DNA from: Croceicoccus gelatinilyticus
Lineage (GTDB): Bacteria; Pseudomonadota; Alphaproteobacteria; Sphingomonadales; Sphingomonadaceae
NCBI RefSeq assembly: GCF_018398395.1
Contig: NZ_JAHCBF010000001.1
Span: 248,001-312,000, forward strand
Direction: 5' to 3'
DNA: 64,000 nt
The translations under genes and the position numbers were made by a program. Shown piece by piece: positions 1-9,876 of this stretch. Under the pieces are notes generated by a model. It was not told the DNA's origin and did not search any database. It worked only from the letters and a program-made list of their open reading frames with translations. Numbering within the stretch: position 1 is the first letter of the stretch; every line of letters starts with the position of its first letter.

Positions 1-1
1 T

Positions 2-436
2 CAGATGGCGGGCGAAGTCGTGGCCGAGCCGAAAAAGGAGCCTGAGCCGCGCGCTGCCTTTGGCGGCACGGGACGGATCCTGCTGGTCGAAGATGAGGAC
101 ACCGTCCGCGCCGTCGCAGAGCGCGCGTTGGTGCGACAGGGCTACAAGGTCACGGTTGCGTCGGATGGCGAGGAAGGGCTGGAGATCGTGCGCGCGGGGG
201 CGGATTTCGACCTCGTCATTTCGGACGTCGTGATGCCAACGATGGATGGCCCTGCCATGGCGAGGGAGATTCGCAAGCTGAAACCGGACCTGCCCGTCCT
301 GTTCATGTCGGGCTATGCCGAGGAACAGCTGCGCCGCGAAATCGACATCGCCTCCATGTATTTCCTGCCAAAGCCTTTTTCTGTCGCACAGATCGGGGAA
401 AAGGTAGTTTCGGTGCTGGGCGCGACGCGCGAATAG
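2..436 (+). CDS. cckA: CckA-type hybrid histidine kinase, C-terminal receiver (5' partial)
   Basis: Only the last ~144 codons are in the window; the frame is open from base 2. They encode a response-regulator receiver: the acidic cluster in LLVEDED, the phospho-acceptor Asp in LVISDVVMPTMDG, the switch region FMSGYA and the conserved Lys of LPKPFS. A charged, Pro-rich linker precedes it, as in hybrid kinases. Known: CckA sends phosphate through ChpT to CtrA and CpdR, and in many sphingomonads it lies directly upstream of recA, as here. A CpdR is encoded at 11465-11842. The kinase core is outside the window, so the CckA name rests on receiver sequence and synteny; another hybrid kinase is possible but less likely. 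Confidence 0.75.
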   Translation, partial: QMAGEVVAEPKKEPEPRAAFGGTGRILLVEDEDTVRAVAERALVRQGYKVTVASDGEEGLEIVRAGADFDLVISDVVMPTMDGPAMAREIRKLKPDLPVLFMSGYAEEQLRREIDIASMYFLPKPFSVAQIGEKVVSVLGATRE

Positions 437-466
437 ACCTATCTCTGACCTTGCCTTCCGCGGCTT

Positions 467-496
467 GTTCGCGGAAAGTTCGTTCCCCTCTTGTTC
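467..496 (+). promoter_or_regulatory. Tandem LexA (SOS) boxes upstream of recA
   Basis: Two back-to-back copies of the alphaproteobacterial LexA site GTTC-N7-GTTC: GTTCGCGGAAAGTTC at 467-481 and GTTCCCCTCTTGTTC at 482-496. The second overlaps the putative -35 of recA. The last GTTC also forms one arm of a palindrome, TTGTTCCATGAGAACAA, at 491-507. The direct-repeat consensus is established for alphaproteobacterial LexA; that both copies are bound here is inference. Confidence 0.75.
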
Positions 497-519
497 CATG
501 AGAACAAATGGGATACATG
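491..519 (+). promoter_or_regulatory. Putative recA promoter
   Basis: TTGTTC at 491-496 and TACATG at 514-519 are separated by 17 bp, a plausible sigma70 promoter. Its -35 lies inside the second LexA box, so LexA would block RNA polymerase directly. The recA start codon is 55 bp downstream of the -10. Confidence 0.5.
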
Positions 520-573
520 ACTGTCATTGCCGATCACCCGATCGGGGGCAATCATGATGTGGAGGCCGGAACG

Positions 574-1632
574 ATGGCAGCAAATCTGAAGCTGGTGGAC
601 AAGGAAAACAACGTGGATCGGCAAAAGGCGCTCGACGCCGCCCTGGCCCAGATCGATCGGGCATTCGGCAAGGGTTCGGCTATGAAGCTGGGCTCGAAGG
701 AAGCGATGAACGTGGAGGCTATCTCCACCGGTTCGCTCGGTCTCGACATCGCGCTCGGCGTGGGCGGTCTGCCCAAGGGCCGCGTGATCGAGGTTTACGG
801 CCCCGAAAGCTCCGGCAAGACGACGCTCGCCCTGCACGTCATTGCAGAGGCGCAGAAGAACGGCGGCACGGCGGCTTTCGTCGACGCGGAGCACGCGCTC
901 GACCCGGTCTATGCCAAGAAGCTGGGCGTCGACATCGACGAACTGATTGTCTCGCAGCCGGATACCGGTGAACAGGCGCTGGAAATCACCGACACGCTGG
1001 TCCGCTCGAACGCGATCGACGTGCTTGTGGTCGATTCGGTCGCCGCTCTCGTCCCCCGCGCCGAGATCGAGGGCGAGATGGGCGACAGCCACGTCGGCCT
1101 GCAGGCCCGTCTGATGAGTCAGTCGCTGCGCAAGCTGACTGGTTCGATCAACCGTTCGAAGTGCATGGTGATCTTCATCAACCAGCTGCGCATGAAGATC
1201 GGCGTGATGTACGGTAACCCGGAAACGACCACGGGCGGCAACGCTCTCAAGTTCTACGCCTCGGTCCGCCTCGACATCCGTCGTACCGGCCAGATCAAGG
1301 ACCGCGACGAAGTCGTCGGCAACGCGACCCGCGTTAAGGTCGTGAAGAACAAGGTCGCACCGCCGTTCAAGCAGGTCGAATTCGACATCATGTACGGCGA
1401 AGGCATCTCCAAGATCGGTGAAATCCTCGATCTGGGCGTGAAGGCCGGCATCGTGGAGAAGTCGGGCGCCTGGTTCAGCTACGATTCGATCCGCATCGGT
1501 CAGGGACGCGAGAATGCTAAGAACTTCCTCAAGGAAAATCCGGAAGTTTGCGAACGTCTCGAAAACGCGATCCGCGGCAAGACTGATGAGGTCGCTGAAG
1601 AGATGATGGTCGGACCTGGCGAAGACGACTGA
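574..1632 (+). CDS. recA: Recombinase RecA
   Basis: A 352-residue RecA, the usual length. It forms the ATP-dependent filament on single-stranded DNA for homologous recombination and LexA self-cleavage. Walker A is GPESSGKTT at residues 76-84; loop L1 follows LVVDSVAAL ([16 protein letters not shown]) and loop L2 contains [17 protein letters not shown]. The ATG at 574 is chosen because GGAGG sits 8 bp upstream and the protein then begins like other RecAs; an in-frame ATG at 508 would add 22 residues lying over the promoter region. SOS control is visible upstream (467-496), and a strong terminator follows at 1659. Confidence 0.98.
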   Translation: MAANLKLVDKENNVDRQKALDAALAQIDRAFGKGSAMKLGSKEAMNVEAISTGSLGLDIALGVGGLPKGRVIEVYGPESSGKTTLALHVIAEAQKNGGTAAFVDAEHALDPVYAKKLGVDIDELIVSQPDTGEQALEITDTLVRSNAIDVLVVDSVAALVPRAEIEGEMGDSHVGLQARLMSQSLRKLTGSINRSKCMVIFINQLRMKIGVMYGNPETTTGGNALKFYASVRLDIRRTGQIKDRDEVVGNATRVKVVKNKVAPPFKQVEFDIMYGEGISKIGEILDLGVKAGIVEKSGAWFSYDSIRIGQGRENAKNFLKENPEVCERLENAIRGKTDEVAEEMMVGPGEDD

Positions 1633-1658
1633 TCTTTCGATAGGTTTGTGCCTTGAAG

Positions 1659-1693
1659 GGGCGGACACGGCACAGGCCGCGTCCGCCCTTTTC
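1659..1693 (+). terminator. Rho-independent terminator of recA
   Basis: Perfect 8-bp arms GGGCGGAC (1659-1666) and GTCCGCCC (1681-1688), with an inner CGG/CCG pairing, followed by TTTTC. It begins 26 bp after the recA stop. Confidence 0.85.
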
Positions 1694-1776
1694 ATATTCT
1701 GGCCTGATCGAGTTATCGCTTGATCGAGCGGGGCGATCTTCGTGACGGGGAATAGTGCGCACGTTCGATCTTGCTG

Positions 1777-1806
1777 GAAAAGCGCGGGTCGCCTAACTGG
1801 CTTTTC
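1777..1806 (+). promoter_or_regulatory. Inverted repeat abutting the alaS start codon
   Basis: GAAAAGC at 1777-1783 and GCTTTTC at 1800-1806 are perfect complements separated by 16 bp. The second arm ends on the base before the alaS ATG, and no Shine-Dalgarno sequence is visible between. It could be an mRNA hairpin limiting initiation or a protein operator; E. coli AlaRS is known to repress its own gene at a palindrome, but binding here is only inference. Confidence 0.4.
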
Positions 1807-4467
1807 ATGAGTTCGACCAACGATATCCGCGCCTCCTTCCTCGACTATTTCGGCAAGGCTGGGCACGCCAAAGTCCATTCGGCGCCACTGGTGCCGTACA
1901 ACGACCCGACCCTGATGTTCGTGAACGCGGGCATGGTGCCGTTCAAGAACGTGTTCACGGGTCTTGAAACGCGCGATCCGCCGCGGGCAACGTCATCGCA
2001 GAAGTGCGTGCGCGCAGGCGGCAAGCACAACGATCTCGACAACGTCGGCTATACCGCGCGCCACCACACGTTCTTCGAGATGCTCGGCAATTTCTCGTTC
2101 GGTGACTACTTCAAGGAACAGGCGATCGAACACGCCTGGACCTTGCTGACCAAAGAATGGGGCATTCCGGCGGACAAGCTGATCACGACGGTCTATCACA
2201 CCGATGACGAGGCGTTCGATCTCTGGAAGAAGATCGCGGGCCTCTCCGATGATCGCATCATCCGTATTCCGACCTCGGACAATTTCTGGTCGATGGGTGA
2301 TACCGGTCCGTGCGGCCCGTGCAGCGAAATCTTCTACGACCATGGCGAAGATATCTGGGGCGGACCTCCCGGATCTCCGGAAGAGGACGGTGATCGCTTC
2401 ATCGAAATCTGGAACCTGGTCTTCATGCAGTTCGAGCAGAAGGCCGACGGTTCACGTGATCCGCTGCCGAAGCCCTCGATCGATACCGGCATGGGCCTCG
2501 AACGCATCGCTGCGGTCATGCAGGGCGTGCATGACAACTACGACATCGACACGTTCAAGGCGCTGATCGCAGCATCGGAAAGCCTGACGGGCGTGAAGGC
2601 AGAGGGCGCGACGCAGGCAAGCCACCGCGTTATCGCCGACCATCTGCGTTCGACGAGCTTCCTGCTTGCCGACGGCGTACTGCCTTCCAACGAAGGTCGC
2701 GGCTATGTCCTGCGCCGCATAATGCGCCGCGCGATGCGCCACGCACACCTTCTGGGTGCGAGTGAGCCGCTCATGCATCGCCTCGTACCCTCGCTGGTAA
2801 CCGAGATGGGGCAGGCCTATCCCGAACTCGCCCGTGCACAGGCGCTTATCAGCGAAGTTCTTGAGCGTGAGGAAACCCGTTTCCGCCAGACGCTCGACAA
2901 GGGTTTGCGGCTGCTGGACGACGCCACCGGCGACATGGGCGAAGGCGACGAACTGCCCGGCGAAACCGCATTCAAGCTCTACGACACTTATGGTTTCCCC
3001 TACGACTTGACCGAAGACGCGCTGCGTTCGCGCGGTATCGGCGTCGACCGCGAAGGGTTCGACGCAGCAATGGCGCAGCAAAAAGCTGCTGCGCGCGCTG
3101 CATGGAAGGGTAGCGGCGACGCGGCTTCGGGCGAAGTCTGGTTCGACATTGCAGAGCGTGAGGGCGCGACCGAATTTACCGGCTACACCTCCACCGATGG
3201 TGAGGGCCGCGTTGTCGCGCTGCTGGTCGACGGTGCGGAAACCCAGATGGCGGAGGCAGGGCAGGACGTTCTGGTCCTGACCAACCAGACCCCGTTTTAT
3301 GGTGAGAGCGGCGGCCAGGCGGGCGACGCGGGCACAATCACCGGTTCCAATGATCTGATCCTGAAGGTCAGCGATACGTCGAAGCCGCTCGGTCGGCTGC
3401 ATGTCCATCATGCGAGGGTCGAGAACGGGACGATCGAGGTTGGCCAGACTGTCCATCTGACCGTCGATGCTGATCGCCGCGATGCGATCCGCGCCAACCA
3501 CTCTGCAACGCACTTGTTGCACGCGGCGCTGCGCAACCGGCTTGGTGAGCATGTCACGCAGAAGGGCTCACTTGTCGCGGCCGATCGCCTGCGTTTCGAC
3601 TTCTCGCATCCCACCGCTCTGACAACCGACGACATCGAGGCGATCGAAGCGGAAGTGAACGCTGAAATTCGCCACAACGAGGCCGTCACGACGCGTCTGA
3701 TGAGCCCCGATGATGCGATCGAGGCCGGAGCGATGGCGCTTTTCGGCGAAAAGTATGGCGAAGAAGTGCGCGTGCTTTCAATGGGCCGCGCAGGTTCGGA
3801 TACGAAGCCTTATTCGGTCGAGCTATGCGGCGGCACGCACGTCAAGGCGCTGGGCGACATTGCCGTGTTCCGCATTGTTGGCGAGAGCGCGGTGTCCTCT
3901 GGTGTGCGCCGTGTCGAGGCATTGACTGGCGAGGCGGCCCGCAAGTGGCTGGTCGGCCGCGAGAATGCGCTGAAGGCGATTGCCGGTGCGATGAAGGCGG
4001 CACCAGACGAGGTCGCGGGGCGCGTGTCTGCCCTGATCGACGAGCGTAAGCGTCTTGAGCGTGAACTGGCCGAGGCCAAGAAGGCTCTCGCATTGGCAGA
4101 GGCTACGGGCGGAGGTGCGGCATCCGCGCCTGCTGACGAGGATGTCGGCGGTGTGGCGTTCGCTGGTCAGGTGCTGGAAGGCATGGACCCCAAGGAACTT
4201 CGCGGCCTGCTTGACGAAGCGAAGAAGCGGCTCGGTTCGGGCGTCGCAGCCATTGCGGCCGTGAATGATGGGCGCGCGGCATTCGCGGTTGCCGTCACCG
4301 ATGACCTGACCGAGCGATTCAGTGCCGTCGATCTTGTCCGCAAAGGCGTAGAGGCGCTGGGCGGCAAGGGCGGCGGTGGCCGTCCCGATATGGCGCAGGG
4401 CGGCGGTCCCGATGGCGGCAAGGCCGATGAAGCGATTGCGGCAGTGAAGGAAGCGCTGGCGGTTTAA
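1807..4467 (+). CDS. alaS: Alanine--tRNA ligase
   Basis: An 886-residue alanyl-tRNA synthetase, normal length, charging tRNA-Ala and clearing mischarged Ser/Gly. The N-terminal class II catalytic core begins [14 protein letters not shown]; the editing domain carries the zinc ligands HSATH (His565, His569) and CGGTH (Cys674, His678); a C-Ala domain rich in Gly and Lys ends the protein. The ATG at 1807 matches the family N-terminus; in-frame codons further upstream would add an unconserved extension. Initiation is odd: no clear ribosome-binding site, and the start is flanked by an inverted repeat. It lies after recA, a common alphaproteobacterial order, and ends 21 bp from the converging antiporter gene. 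Confidence 0.97.
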   Translation: MSSTNDIRASFLDYFGKAGHAKVHSAPLVPYNDPTLMFVNAGMVPFKNVFTGLETRDPPRATSSQKCVRAGGKHNDLDNVGYTARHHTFFEMLGNFSFGDYFKEQAIEHAWTLLTKEWGIPADKLITTVYHTDDEAFDLWKKIAGLSDDRIIRIPTSDNFWSMGDTGPCGPCSEIFYDHGEDIWGGPPGSPEEDGDRFIEIWNLVFMQFEQKADGSRDPLPKPSIDTGMGLERIAAVMQGVHDNYDIDTFKALIAASESLTGVKAEGATQASHRVIADHLRSTSFLLADGVLPSNEGRGYVLRRIMRRAMRHAHLLGASEPLMHRLVPSLVTEMGQAYPELARAQALISEVLEREETRFRQTLDKGLRLLDDATGDMGEGDELPGETAFKLYDTYGFPYDLTEDALRSRGIGVDREGFDAAMAQQKAAARAAWKGSGDAASGEVWFDIAEREGATEFTGYTSTDGEGRVVALLVDGAETQMAEAGQDVLVLTNQTPFYGESGGQAGDAGTITGSNDLILKVSDTSKPLGRLHVHHARVENGTIEVGQTVHLTVDADRRDAIRANHSATHLLHAALRNRLGEHVTQKGSLVAADRLRFDFSHPTALTTDDIEAIEAEVNAEIRHNEAVTTRLMSPDDAIEAGAMALFGEKYGEEVRVLSMGRAGSDTKPYSVELCGGTHVKALGDIAVFRIVGESAVSSGVRRVEALTGEAARKWLVGRENALKAIAGAMKAAPDEVAGRVSALIDERKRLERELAEAKKALALAEATGGGAASAPADEDVGGVAFAGQVLEGMDPKELRGLLDEAKKRLGSGVAAIAAVNDGRAAFAVAVTDDLTERFSAVDLVRKGVEALGGKGGGGRPDMAQGGGPDGGKADEAIAAVKEALAV

Positions 4468-4488
4468 ACTGCCATTCGCCAAAGCGGC

Positions 4489-6288
4489 TCAGGCCGCTTC
4501 GGCGTCGCCTTTCTTCCCGCTGGCACGATCTGCCAGACTGGTCTTCAGCTTTGGTTTGCGGCTGAGTTCGCCTTCGCGCATGATCTGTTCGCGGTATTCG
4601 TCGCGCTTTTCATGGATCGAGGCGATGACGGGGCCCATGGCTACGCCGATATTCACGAGCACCGCTTCCGAGAGCTGCAGGGAGCTCTCAAGCGTTTCCG
4701 GCACGGCTTCCGTTGCGCCGGCGCGATAGAGTTCTGCCGCGTGCTCTGTATCACGCGCGCGGGCGATGATCGGCATGTCCGGATAGGAACTGCGCAGCTT
4801 GCGCAGCAGGCGGGCGGCCAACACCGGTTCGTCCATTGTCAGAATGATCGCGGATGCCTTCGACAGGTCGATGCGGTCGAGCGCCGGGCCGCGAGCATCG
4901 GCGAACATCAGCGGATGTTTGCGAAGGCGTGCGATGTCGACCATTTCGGGATCGGCGTCGATGGCGAGAAAACGCTGACCATGCTTTTGCATCATGTCGG
5001 CGATCAGTCGGCCAACGCGGCCATATCCGATGATGATCGCGCGCCCTTCGGACGGATCGCTATCATCGTCCAGCGCAGGAGCCGGCGCAGCATCCACATG
5101 ACGTGCAACCTTGCGCCCCAGAAGTGCAAGGATCGGCGTGATCGTGAGGCCGATGGCAGTGACGATCTGCCAGAACTGCGCGGTCTGGGGCTGTATCAGC
5201 TGCGCCGTGGCAGCCGCCGAAAGTACGATCAGTGTCGTTTCCGAAGGGCTGGACATCGTAATGCCGGTTTCGACCGCAGTGCCCCGCCGCGCGCCCATCA
5301 TCCGTAGAAGTCCGCCGGTGACCAAGGCTTTGACCAGCAAGACACCGGACACGGCCAAGGCGATCGGCCAGGCATTTGCCGCGATCACGCTGAGGTCCAC
5401 GCCCATCCCGACGGTGATGAGGAAGATGCCGAGGGCAAGGCCCTTGAACGGGGCGGTGATGCCTTCGACTTCGGTGTGGTACTCGGTCTCTGCAATCAGC
5501 AGACCCGCGATCAGTGCGCCGACGATGGGCGAGAGGCCGACCGCGGCAGTTGCCAGCGCCGAGACGATTACCACCAACAGACTTGCCGCAAGGAACAGCT
5601 CGGGGCTCTTGGTCCGCGCGGCCTGTGCGAACAGGCGGGGAAGCATGAAACGCCCGCCGATCATCAGGACGATGACGGTAAGGCCGCCCGTCCAGATCGT
5701 ATGCCAGAGACCTTCCATCCCGTCGCTGGCCGCATAAGGAGCCATTGCGCCCAAGAGGAAGATGATCGGGACAATGGCGATATCCTCGAAGAGGAGCATC
5801 GACAGTGCGGCCTTGCCCACCGGGCTCTTGGTACCGGAAATCGGCAGAACCAGCGCGGTCGAGGACAGCGCGAGCGCGAGGCCGAGGCCCATTGCGCCGG
5901 TCCAGTACTGTCCCATCGTCATCAATGCGAATGCGATCAGCGCGGCTGATATCGTCAGTTCCAGTGCGCCGAGGCCGAACACCATGCGCCGCAATTGCCA
6001 GAGGCGGTTGAACGACAGTTCCAGTCCGATCGTGAACAGCAGCAGGATGATGCCGAACTCGGCAAAAGGCTCCAGCCCCTGTGGATCGGTGATCGTTATG
6101 TATTGCAGCCAGGGATAGTCGAAGACCAGCCTGCCAAGCCCGAACGGGCCGACCAGCATGCCGACGAGGATGAACCCGATGATCGGGGTGATCCGGAACC
6201 TGGCGAAGACCGGGATGACGATGCCCGCCGATCCCAGAATGACCAGTGCGTCGGACAGGACGGGTGAGAAATGCAGTTCGCTTGCCAT
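4489..6288 (-). CDS. Kef-type monovalent cation:proton antiporter (CPA2) with TrkA-N domain
   Basis: A 599-residue integral membrane antiporter. Residues ~1-390 form about a dozen hydrophobic helices of the Na+/H+ exchanger fold (ILLLFTIGLELSF and LLFEDIAIVPIIFLLGA are CPA2 hallmarks). A C-terminal NAD-binding RCK/TrkA-N domain starts at AIIIGYGRVGRLIADMM and continues through FLAIDADPEMV. The tail is Lys-rich. Known family role: glutathione- or nucleotide-gated K+ efflux or K+/H+ exchange at the inner membrane. No separate KefF/KefG-like gene is adjacent. The ATG at 6288 is preferred over a TTG three codons upstream because an AGGA lies ~10 bp before it. The exact ion is not determinable from sequence. 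Confidence 0.88.
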   Translation of the reverse strand: MASELHFSPVLSDALVILGSAGIVIPVFARFRITPIIGFILVGMLVGPFGLGRLVFDYPWLQYITITDPQGLEPFAEFGIILLLFTIGLELSFNRLWQLRRMVFGLGALELTISAALIAFALMTMGQYWTGAMGLGLALALSSTALVLPISGTKSPVGKAALSMLLFEDIAIVPIIFLLGAMAPYAASDGMEGLWHTIWTGGLTVIVLMIGGRFMLPRLFAQAARTKSPELFLAASLLVVIVSALATAAVGLSPIVGALIAGLLIAETEYHTEVEGITAPFKGLALGIFLITVGMGVDLSVIAANAWPIALAVSGVLLVKALVTGGLLRMMGARRGTAVETGITMSSPSETTLIVLSAAATAQLIQPQTAQFWQIVTAIGLTITPILALLGRKVARHVDAAPAPALDDDSDPSEGRAIIIGYGRVGRLIADMMQKHGQRFLAIDADPEMVDIARLRKHPLMFADARGPALDRIDLSKASAIILTMDEPVLAARLLRKLRSSYPDMPIIARARDTEHAAELYRAGATEAVPETLESSLQLSEAVLVNIGVAMGPVIASIHEKRDEYREQIMREGELSRKPKLKTSLADRASGKKGDAEAA

Positions 6289-6454
6289 CTGCAGCAAGTC
6301 CTACGTTGCAATGCGGCGATTGGCCAGAGGGCGGGGCAGGGTGCGCTCGCTTTGACGGCAAAAAACCTCTTCGCAAGGCAAGAGCATTTGCACACAGCGC
6401 CGAACGCGGTCATCTTCCCACGCAAAGACAAGAACATGGGTGAGAGGAGCAAGG

Positions 6455-8077
6455 ATGCTGGGCCTGATGCAGGACTGGCCGCTCACGGTCGACAAGATCC
6501 TCGACCGCGCGGCGAGCTATTTCGGCGATACCGAGATCGTTACGCGCCGGACCGACGGGGCGATACACCGATCGAATTACGCCGAAGTCCACACAAGGGC
6601 ACGGCAGGTTTCAGGTGCGCTGAAGGCGCTGGGCATTGAGGCCGGGGACAGGATCGGGACGCTGGCGTGGAACAGCGAACGGCACATGGAAAGCTGGTAT
6701 GGCGCGATGGGCATCGGGGCGGTGCTGCATACGCTGAACCCGCGGCTACACCCGCAGCAGCTGGCCTGGATCATCAACCATGCGGCCGATCGGGTGCTGA
6801 TCTTCGACACCACGTTCCTGCCGCTGGTCGAGGCGGTGCAAGAGCACATCGCGGTCGAGCATTACGTGATCATCGCCGATCCGTCCGAAATGCCGGAAAA
6901 TCAGCTTGGCGCGATCTGCTACGAAGAGTGGATTGCCGCGGCGAATACCGGCACGCCGTGGGGCGGTTTCGATGAGAACAGCGCCTGCGGGCTTTGCTAT
7001 ACCTCGGGTACGACGGGCAATCCCAAGGGCGTGCTCTATTCGCATCGGTCCAACGTGATTCACGCGATGATGTCGCTGAACAAGGACTGCTTCGATCTGG
7101 GCAGCCACGATACGGTGATGCCGGTCGTTCCGATGTTCCATGCCAATGCCTGGGCGCTGGCGTTCGCGGGGCCCATGGCCGGCGCGAAGATGGTGATGCC
7201 GGGGCCGGGGCTTGATGGCCGGTCGATCCACGAGATGCTGACCGACGAGCGCGTGACCCTGACGGCTGCGGTGCCGACGCTTTGGCTGGGGCTGATGGAA
7301 TATATGCGGGGGAATGGCCTCGACCTGCCGTGGCTCATTCGAGTGTGCATCGGGGGCTCGGCGTTGCCTGAGCGTATTCTGCGGGCGTTCGAAGAGGAAT
7401 ACGGGGTCGAAGTGGGCCATGCGTGGGGCATGACCGAATGTTCGCCCATCGGGTCAGTTTCGCATGTCCCTCGCCAGAAGGTCGATGCGCCGCTGGACGA
7501 AATACTTCCGCACAAGCTGGCGCAGGGCATTCCCCTGTTCGGCACGGAACTGCGCGTCGTGAACGGCGAAGGCGCGCCGGTAGAAAGGGGTAGCGGGGAT
7601 TCGGGAAACCTGCAGATTCGCGGGGTCGCCGTAGTCAGCAGCTATTTCGGCGGCGAGGGCGGCGAGATTCTCGACAAGAACAACTGGTTCGACACTGGCG
7701 ACCTTGCCTCTGTCGACGCAGAAGGCGCTATCCACCTCACCGACCGATCCAAGGATGTCATCAAGTCGGGCGGAGAGTGGATCAGTTCGATCGACCTGGA
7801 GAATGCGGTTCTATCACACCCGCAGGTCGCCAATGCGGCCGCTATCGCGATTCCCCACGAGAAGTGGGGCGAGAGGCCGCTGCTTATCGTTCAGCCCGAA
7901 GCCGGCCCCGCGCCGAGCGAGGAGGACCTGCGCAGCTTCCTTGACGGGCGCATCGCCAGTTGGTGGATGCCCGATCAGTTTCGTTTCGTCGAAGCGATCC
8001 CGCTGGGCGCGACCGGCAAAGTCAACAAGCTGAAGCTGCGCCAGATGTACGCCGACGGCGAGCTCGCCGCCGGCTAA
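6455..8077 (+). CDS. Fatty acyl-CoA synthetase (AMP-binding, AlkK-like)
   Basis: A 540-residue adenylate-forming enzyme that activates a fatty acid to its CoA thioester with ATP. The P-loop-like A3 motif [11 protein letters not shown], the A5 motif WGMTECSP and the A7/A8 region ([26 protein letters not shown]) are complete, and the catalytic Lys motif GKVNKLKLR is at the C-terminus. The N-terminus [12 protein letters not shown] resembles medium-chain enzymes such as AlkK. The ATG at 6455 has AGGAG 5 bp upstream; an in-frame GTG at 6440 is less likely. It is divergent from the antiporter gene and ends 4 bp from a converging gene. Chain-length preference cannot be assigned. Confidence 0.9.
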   Translation: MLGLMQDWPLTVDKILDRAASYFGDTEIVTRRTDGAIHRSNYAEVHTRARQVSGALKALGIEAGDRIGTLAWNSERHMESWYGAMGIGAVLHTLNPRLHPQQLAWIINHAADRVLIFDTTFLPLVEAVQEHIAVEHYVIIADPSEMPENQLGAICYEEWIAAANTGTPWGGFDENSACGLCYTSGTTGNPKGVLYSHRSNVIHAMMSLNKDCFDLGSHDTVMPVVPMFHANAWALAFAGPMAGAKMVMPGPGLDGRSIHEMLTDERVTLTAAVPTLWLGLMEYMRGNGLDLPWLIRVCIGGSALPERILRAFEEEYGVEVGHAWGMTECSPIGSVSHVPRQKVDAPLDEILPHKLAQGIPLFGTELRVVNGEGAPVERGSGDSGNLQIRGVAVVSSYFGGEGGEILDKNNWFDTGDLASVDAEGAIHLTDRSKDVIKSGGEWISSIDLENAVLSHPQVANAAAIAIPHEKWGERPLLIVQPEAGPAPSEEDLRSFLDGRIASWWMPDQFRFVEAIPLGATGKVNKLKLRQMYADGELAAG

Positions 8078-8081
8078 CCGT

Positions 8082-9704
8082 TCAGCCGCCGCCCATCGTT
8101 CTGGTGCCGAGCGGGCGGCCACCAGCATCTTCGGCAACGCCTGCCGCATCGCCAGGCTTGCCCACGCGGCCGTCCCATTCGATGCGGTAGAGATCGAAGC
8201 GCCGATCGCCCAGGTTGCGCACGGTGCCTTCCGCACGCGCCCATGACAGGTCGGCAAGGTTCACGTCGCTGATCGTCAGGGTCTCGACGTTTTCGCTCGC
8301 CTCTGCCGCGATGCCGTCGCGGGCGAAGGGGAAGTCGCAGGGCGTGAGGATGCAGGACTGGGCGTACTGGATGTCCATGTTGCCCACGTTCGGCAGGTTG
8401 CCGACATTGCCGCTCATCACCACGAAGCACTGGTTCTCGATCGCGCGGGCCTGCGCGCAGTACCGCACGCGCATATAGCCCTGGCGGCTGTCGGTGCAGA
8501 ACGGCACGAAGATAATGCGCGCGCCTTCGTCGACGAGGCGTCGGGCGAGTTCCGGGAATTCGCTGTCATAGCAGATGAGCACGCCGATCGGGCCGCAGTC
8601 GGTCTGGATCGCGTCGATGCTGTCACCGCCCTTGATGTTCCACCAATAGGCCTCGTTCGGCGTGGCGTGGATCTTCTCCTGCTCGTGGATCGAACCGTCG
8701 CGCAGGCAGATATAGGCCACGTTGTGAATGTCGCCATCCTCCATCCGCGTCGGGTGCGAACCGCCGATGATGTTGATGTTGTATTCGAGCGCCATCTTGG
8801 ACAGCGCCGTGCGGATACGCGGCGTATAGGCGGAAAGCGCCTCGATCGACTCCTGGCTGCTGAGTTCCTGGTCCGCGAAGGACAGTAGGGGCAGAGTGAA
8901 TAACTCGGGGAAGAGGATGAAGTCCGCTTCGTAATCGGCGGCGACGTCGACGAAATATTCGACCCCGCGCATGAATTCCTCGTAATCCTTCACCGCGCGG
9001 GCCTGCATCTGGCAAGTCGCGATGCGCACGGATTCCACGTCGCGCGGAAGGCGGAATTTCTTCGGCTGCTCGCTGTCGACGTAGGGGTTGCGCCAGACCA
9101 TGTGGACGGCGTTCGCCTTCGATTTCTTGTCCTCGGGCAGATAGCCTTCGAGGATGCCAATCGGCTCGAACCCGTTGGCCAGCTGGAAGCGCAGGACAGG
9201 GTCGTGGATCTTACCTTCGACCACCTTGTTCAGGTAATCTTGGGGGTCGGTCACCTTGCGGCGGTTGCGGGTGTAGTTCGGCATGCGGCCGCCGAAGACG
9301 ATGCCCGAAAGTTCGAGCCATTCGGCCAGCGCGCGGCGTTCCTCGTAAAGGCGGCGCCCGATGCGCGTACCGCGCACCTTGGGGTCGACGCACATTTCGT
9401 AGCCGTAGAGCCAGTCGCCGTTCGGAATATGCCGTGAACCGAAACCGTTACCGGTGATCTCGTCCCAGGTATGCGCCCGCATGGCCATCGCCTTGGTGAC
9501 ACGCATCGTGGCGCAATAGCCGACCAGCTTGCCGTCGAGCTTCGCGACGAAGCAGCCTTCGGGATAGTTGTTCATCTGGCCGCGAATTTCGCCAAACGTA
9601 TAGGCGGGCAGATCCTCGTAGGCGCGGCGGACGAGGGCGGCGATGGCGGATACGTCCCGGGCCTCGGCTTGACGGACTTCGAGGCGTGCTCGCGTATTGG
9701 CCAT
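8082..9704 (-). CDS. Bifunctional GNAT N-acetyltransferase / carbon-nitrogen hydrolase
   Basis: A 540-residue fusion. Residues ~1-190 are a GNAT acetyltransferase (acetyl-CoA loop region RGTRIGRRLYEERRAL). Residues ~225-515 are a nitrilase-superfamily amidohydrolase with the triad visible: Glu in LFPELF, Lys in QEKIHATPNE and Cys in LICYDSEFPEL. The fusion is a recognised family in proteobacteria, but its substrate is not known to me. The ATG at 9704 is preceded by GGGAG. A near-perfect sigma-EcfG promoter (9755-9779) sits ~50 bp upstream, suggesting induction by the general stress response. It is separated from the upstream icd by a terminator, so it is its own transcription unit. Confidence 0.9.
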   Translation of the reverse strand: MANTRARLEVRQAEARDVSAIAALVRRAYEDLPAYTFGEIRGQMNNYPEGCFVAKLDGKLVGYCATMRVTKAMAMRAHTWDEITGNGFGSRHIPNGDWLYGYEMCVDPKVRGTRIGRRLYEERRALAEWLELSGIVFGGRMPNYTRNRRKVTDPQDYLNKVVEGKIHDPVLRFQLANGFEPIGILEGYLPEDKKSKANAVHMVWRNPYVDSEQPKKFRLPRDVESVRIATCQMQARAVKDYEEFMRGVEYFVDVAADYEADFILFPELFTLPLLSFADQELSSQESIEALSAYTPRIRTALSKMALEYNINIIGGSHPTRMEDGDIHNVAYICLRDGSIHEQEKIHATPNEAYWWNIKGGDSIDAIQTDCGPIGVLICYDSEFPELARRLVDEGARIIFVPFCTDSRQGYMRVRYCAQARAIENQCFVVMSGNVGNLPNVGNMDIQYAQSCILTPCDFPFARDGIAAEASENVETLTISDVNLADLSWARAEGTVRNLGDRRFDLYRIEWDGRVGKPGDAAGVAEDAGGRPLGTRTMGGG

Positions 9705-9754
9705 GTGTGATCGGCTCCCGATTAGCAAAAGTTAAGATGGTCCCCAGCCTTCCG

Positions 9755-9779
9755 AACGTGCGGGCGGCTGGGCCGTTCC
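9755..9779 (-). promoter_or_regulatory. Sigma-EcfG (general stress) promoter for the GNAT-nitrilase gene
   Basis: Read on the minus strand: GGAAC, 16 bp, CGTT. This matches the published alphaproteobacterial EcfG consensus GGAAC-N16/17-CGTT at every defined position. A transcript would start near 9748, leaving a ~45-nt leader. It lies between the icd terminator and the gene start. Confidence 0.65.
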
Positions 9780-9813
9780 GCGCATCGCACCAAAGTTGCA
9801 GGCCGCGGATACG

Positions 9814-9848
9814 AAAACACCGGCAACGCCATTGGCGCGCCGGTGCTT
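9814..9848 (-). terminator. Terminator of icd
   Basis: On the minus strand, CACCGGC pairs with GCCGGTG, enclosing a nested CGCC-AAT-GGCG hairpin, followed by TTTT. It lies 29 bp after the icd stop. Confidence 0.75.
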
Positions 9849-9876
9849 TCTCGATGTCAGATCGACGTCGTCAGGA

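Noticed and set aside
439-1878. A 479-codon open frame antisense to recA
   Set aside because: It lies wholly opposite recA and its promoter. Composition is Arg/His/Asp-rich shadow type with no family resemblance.
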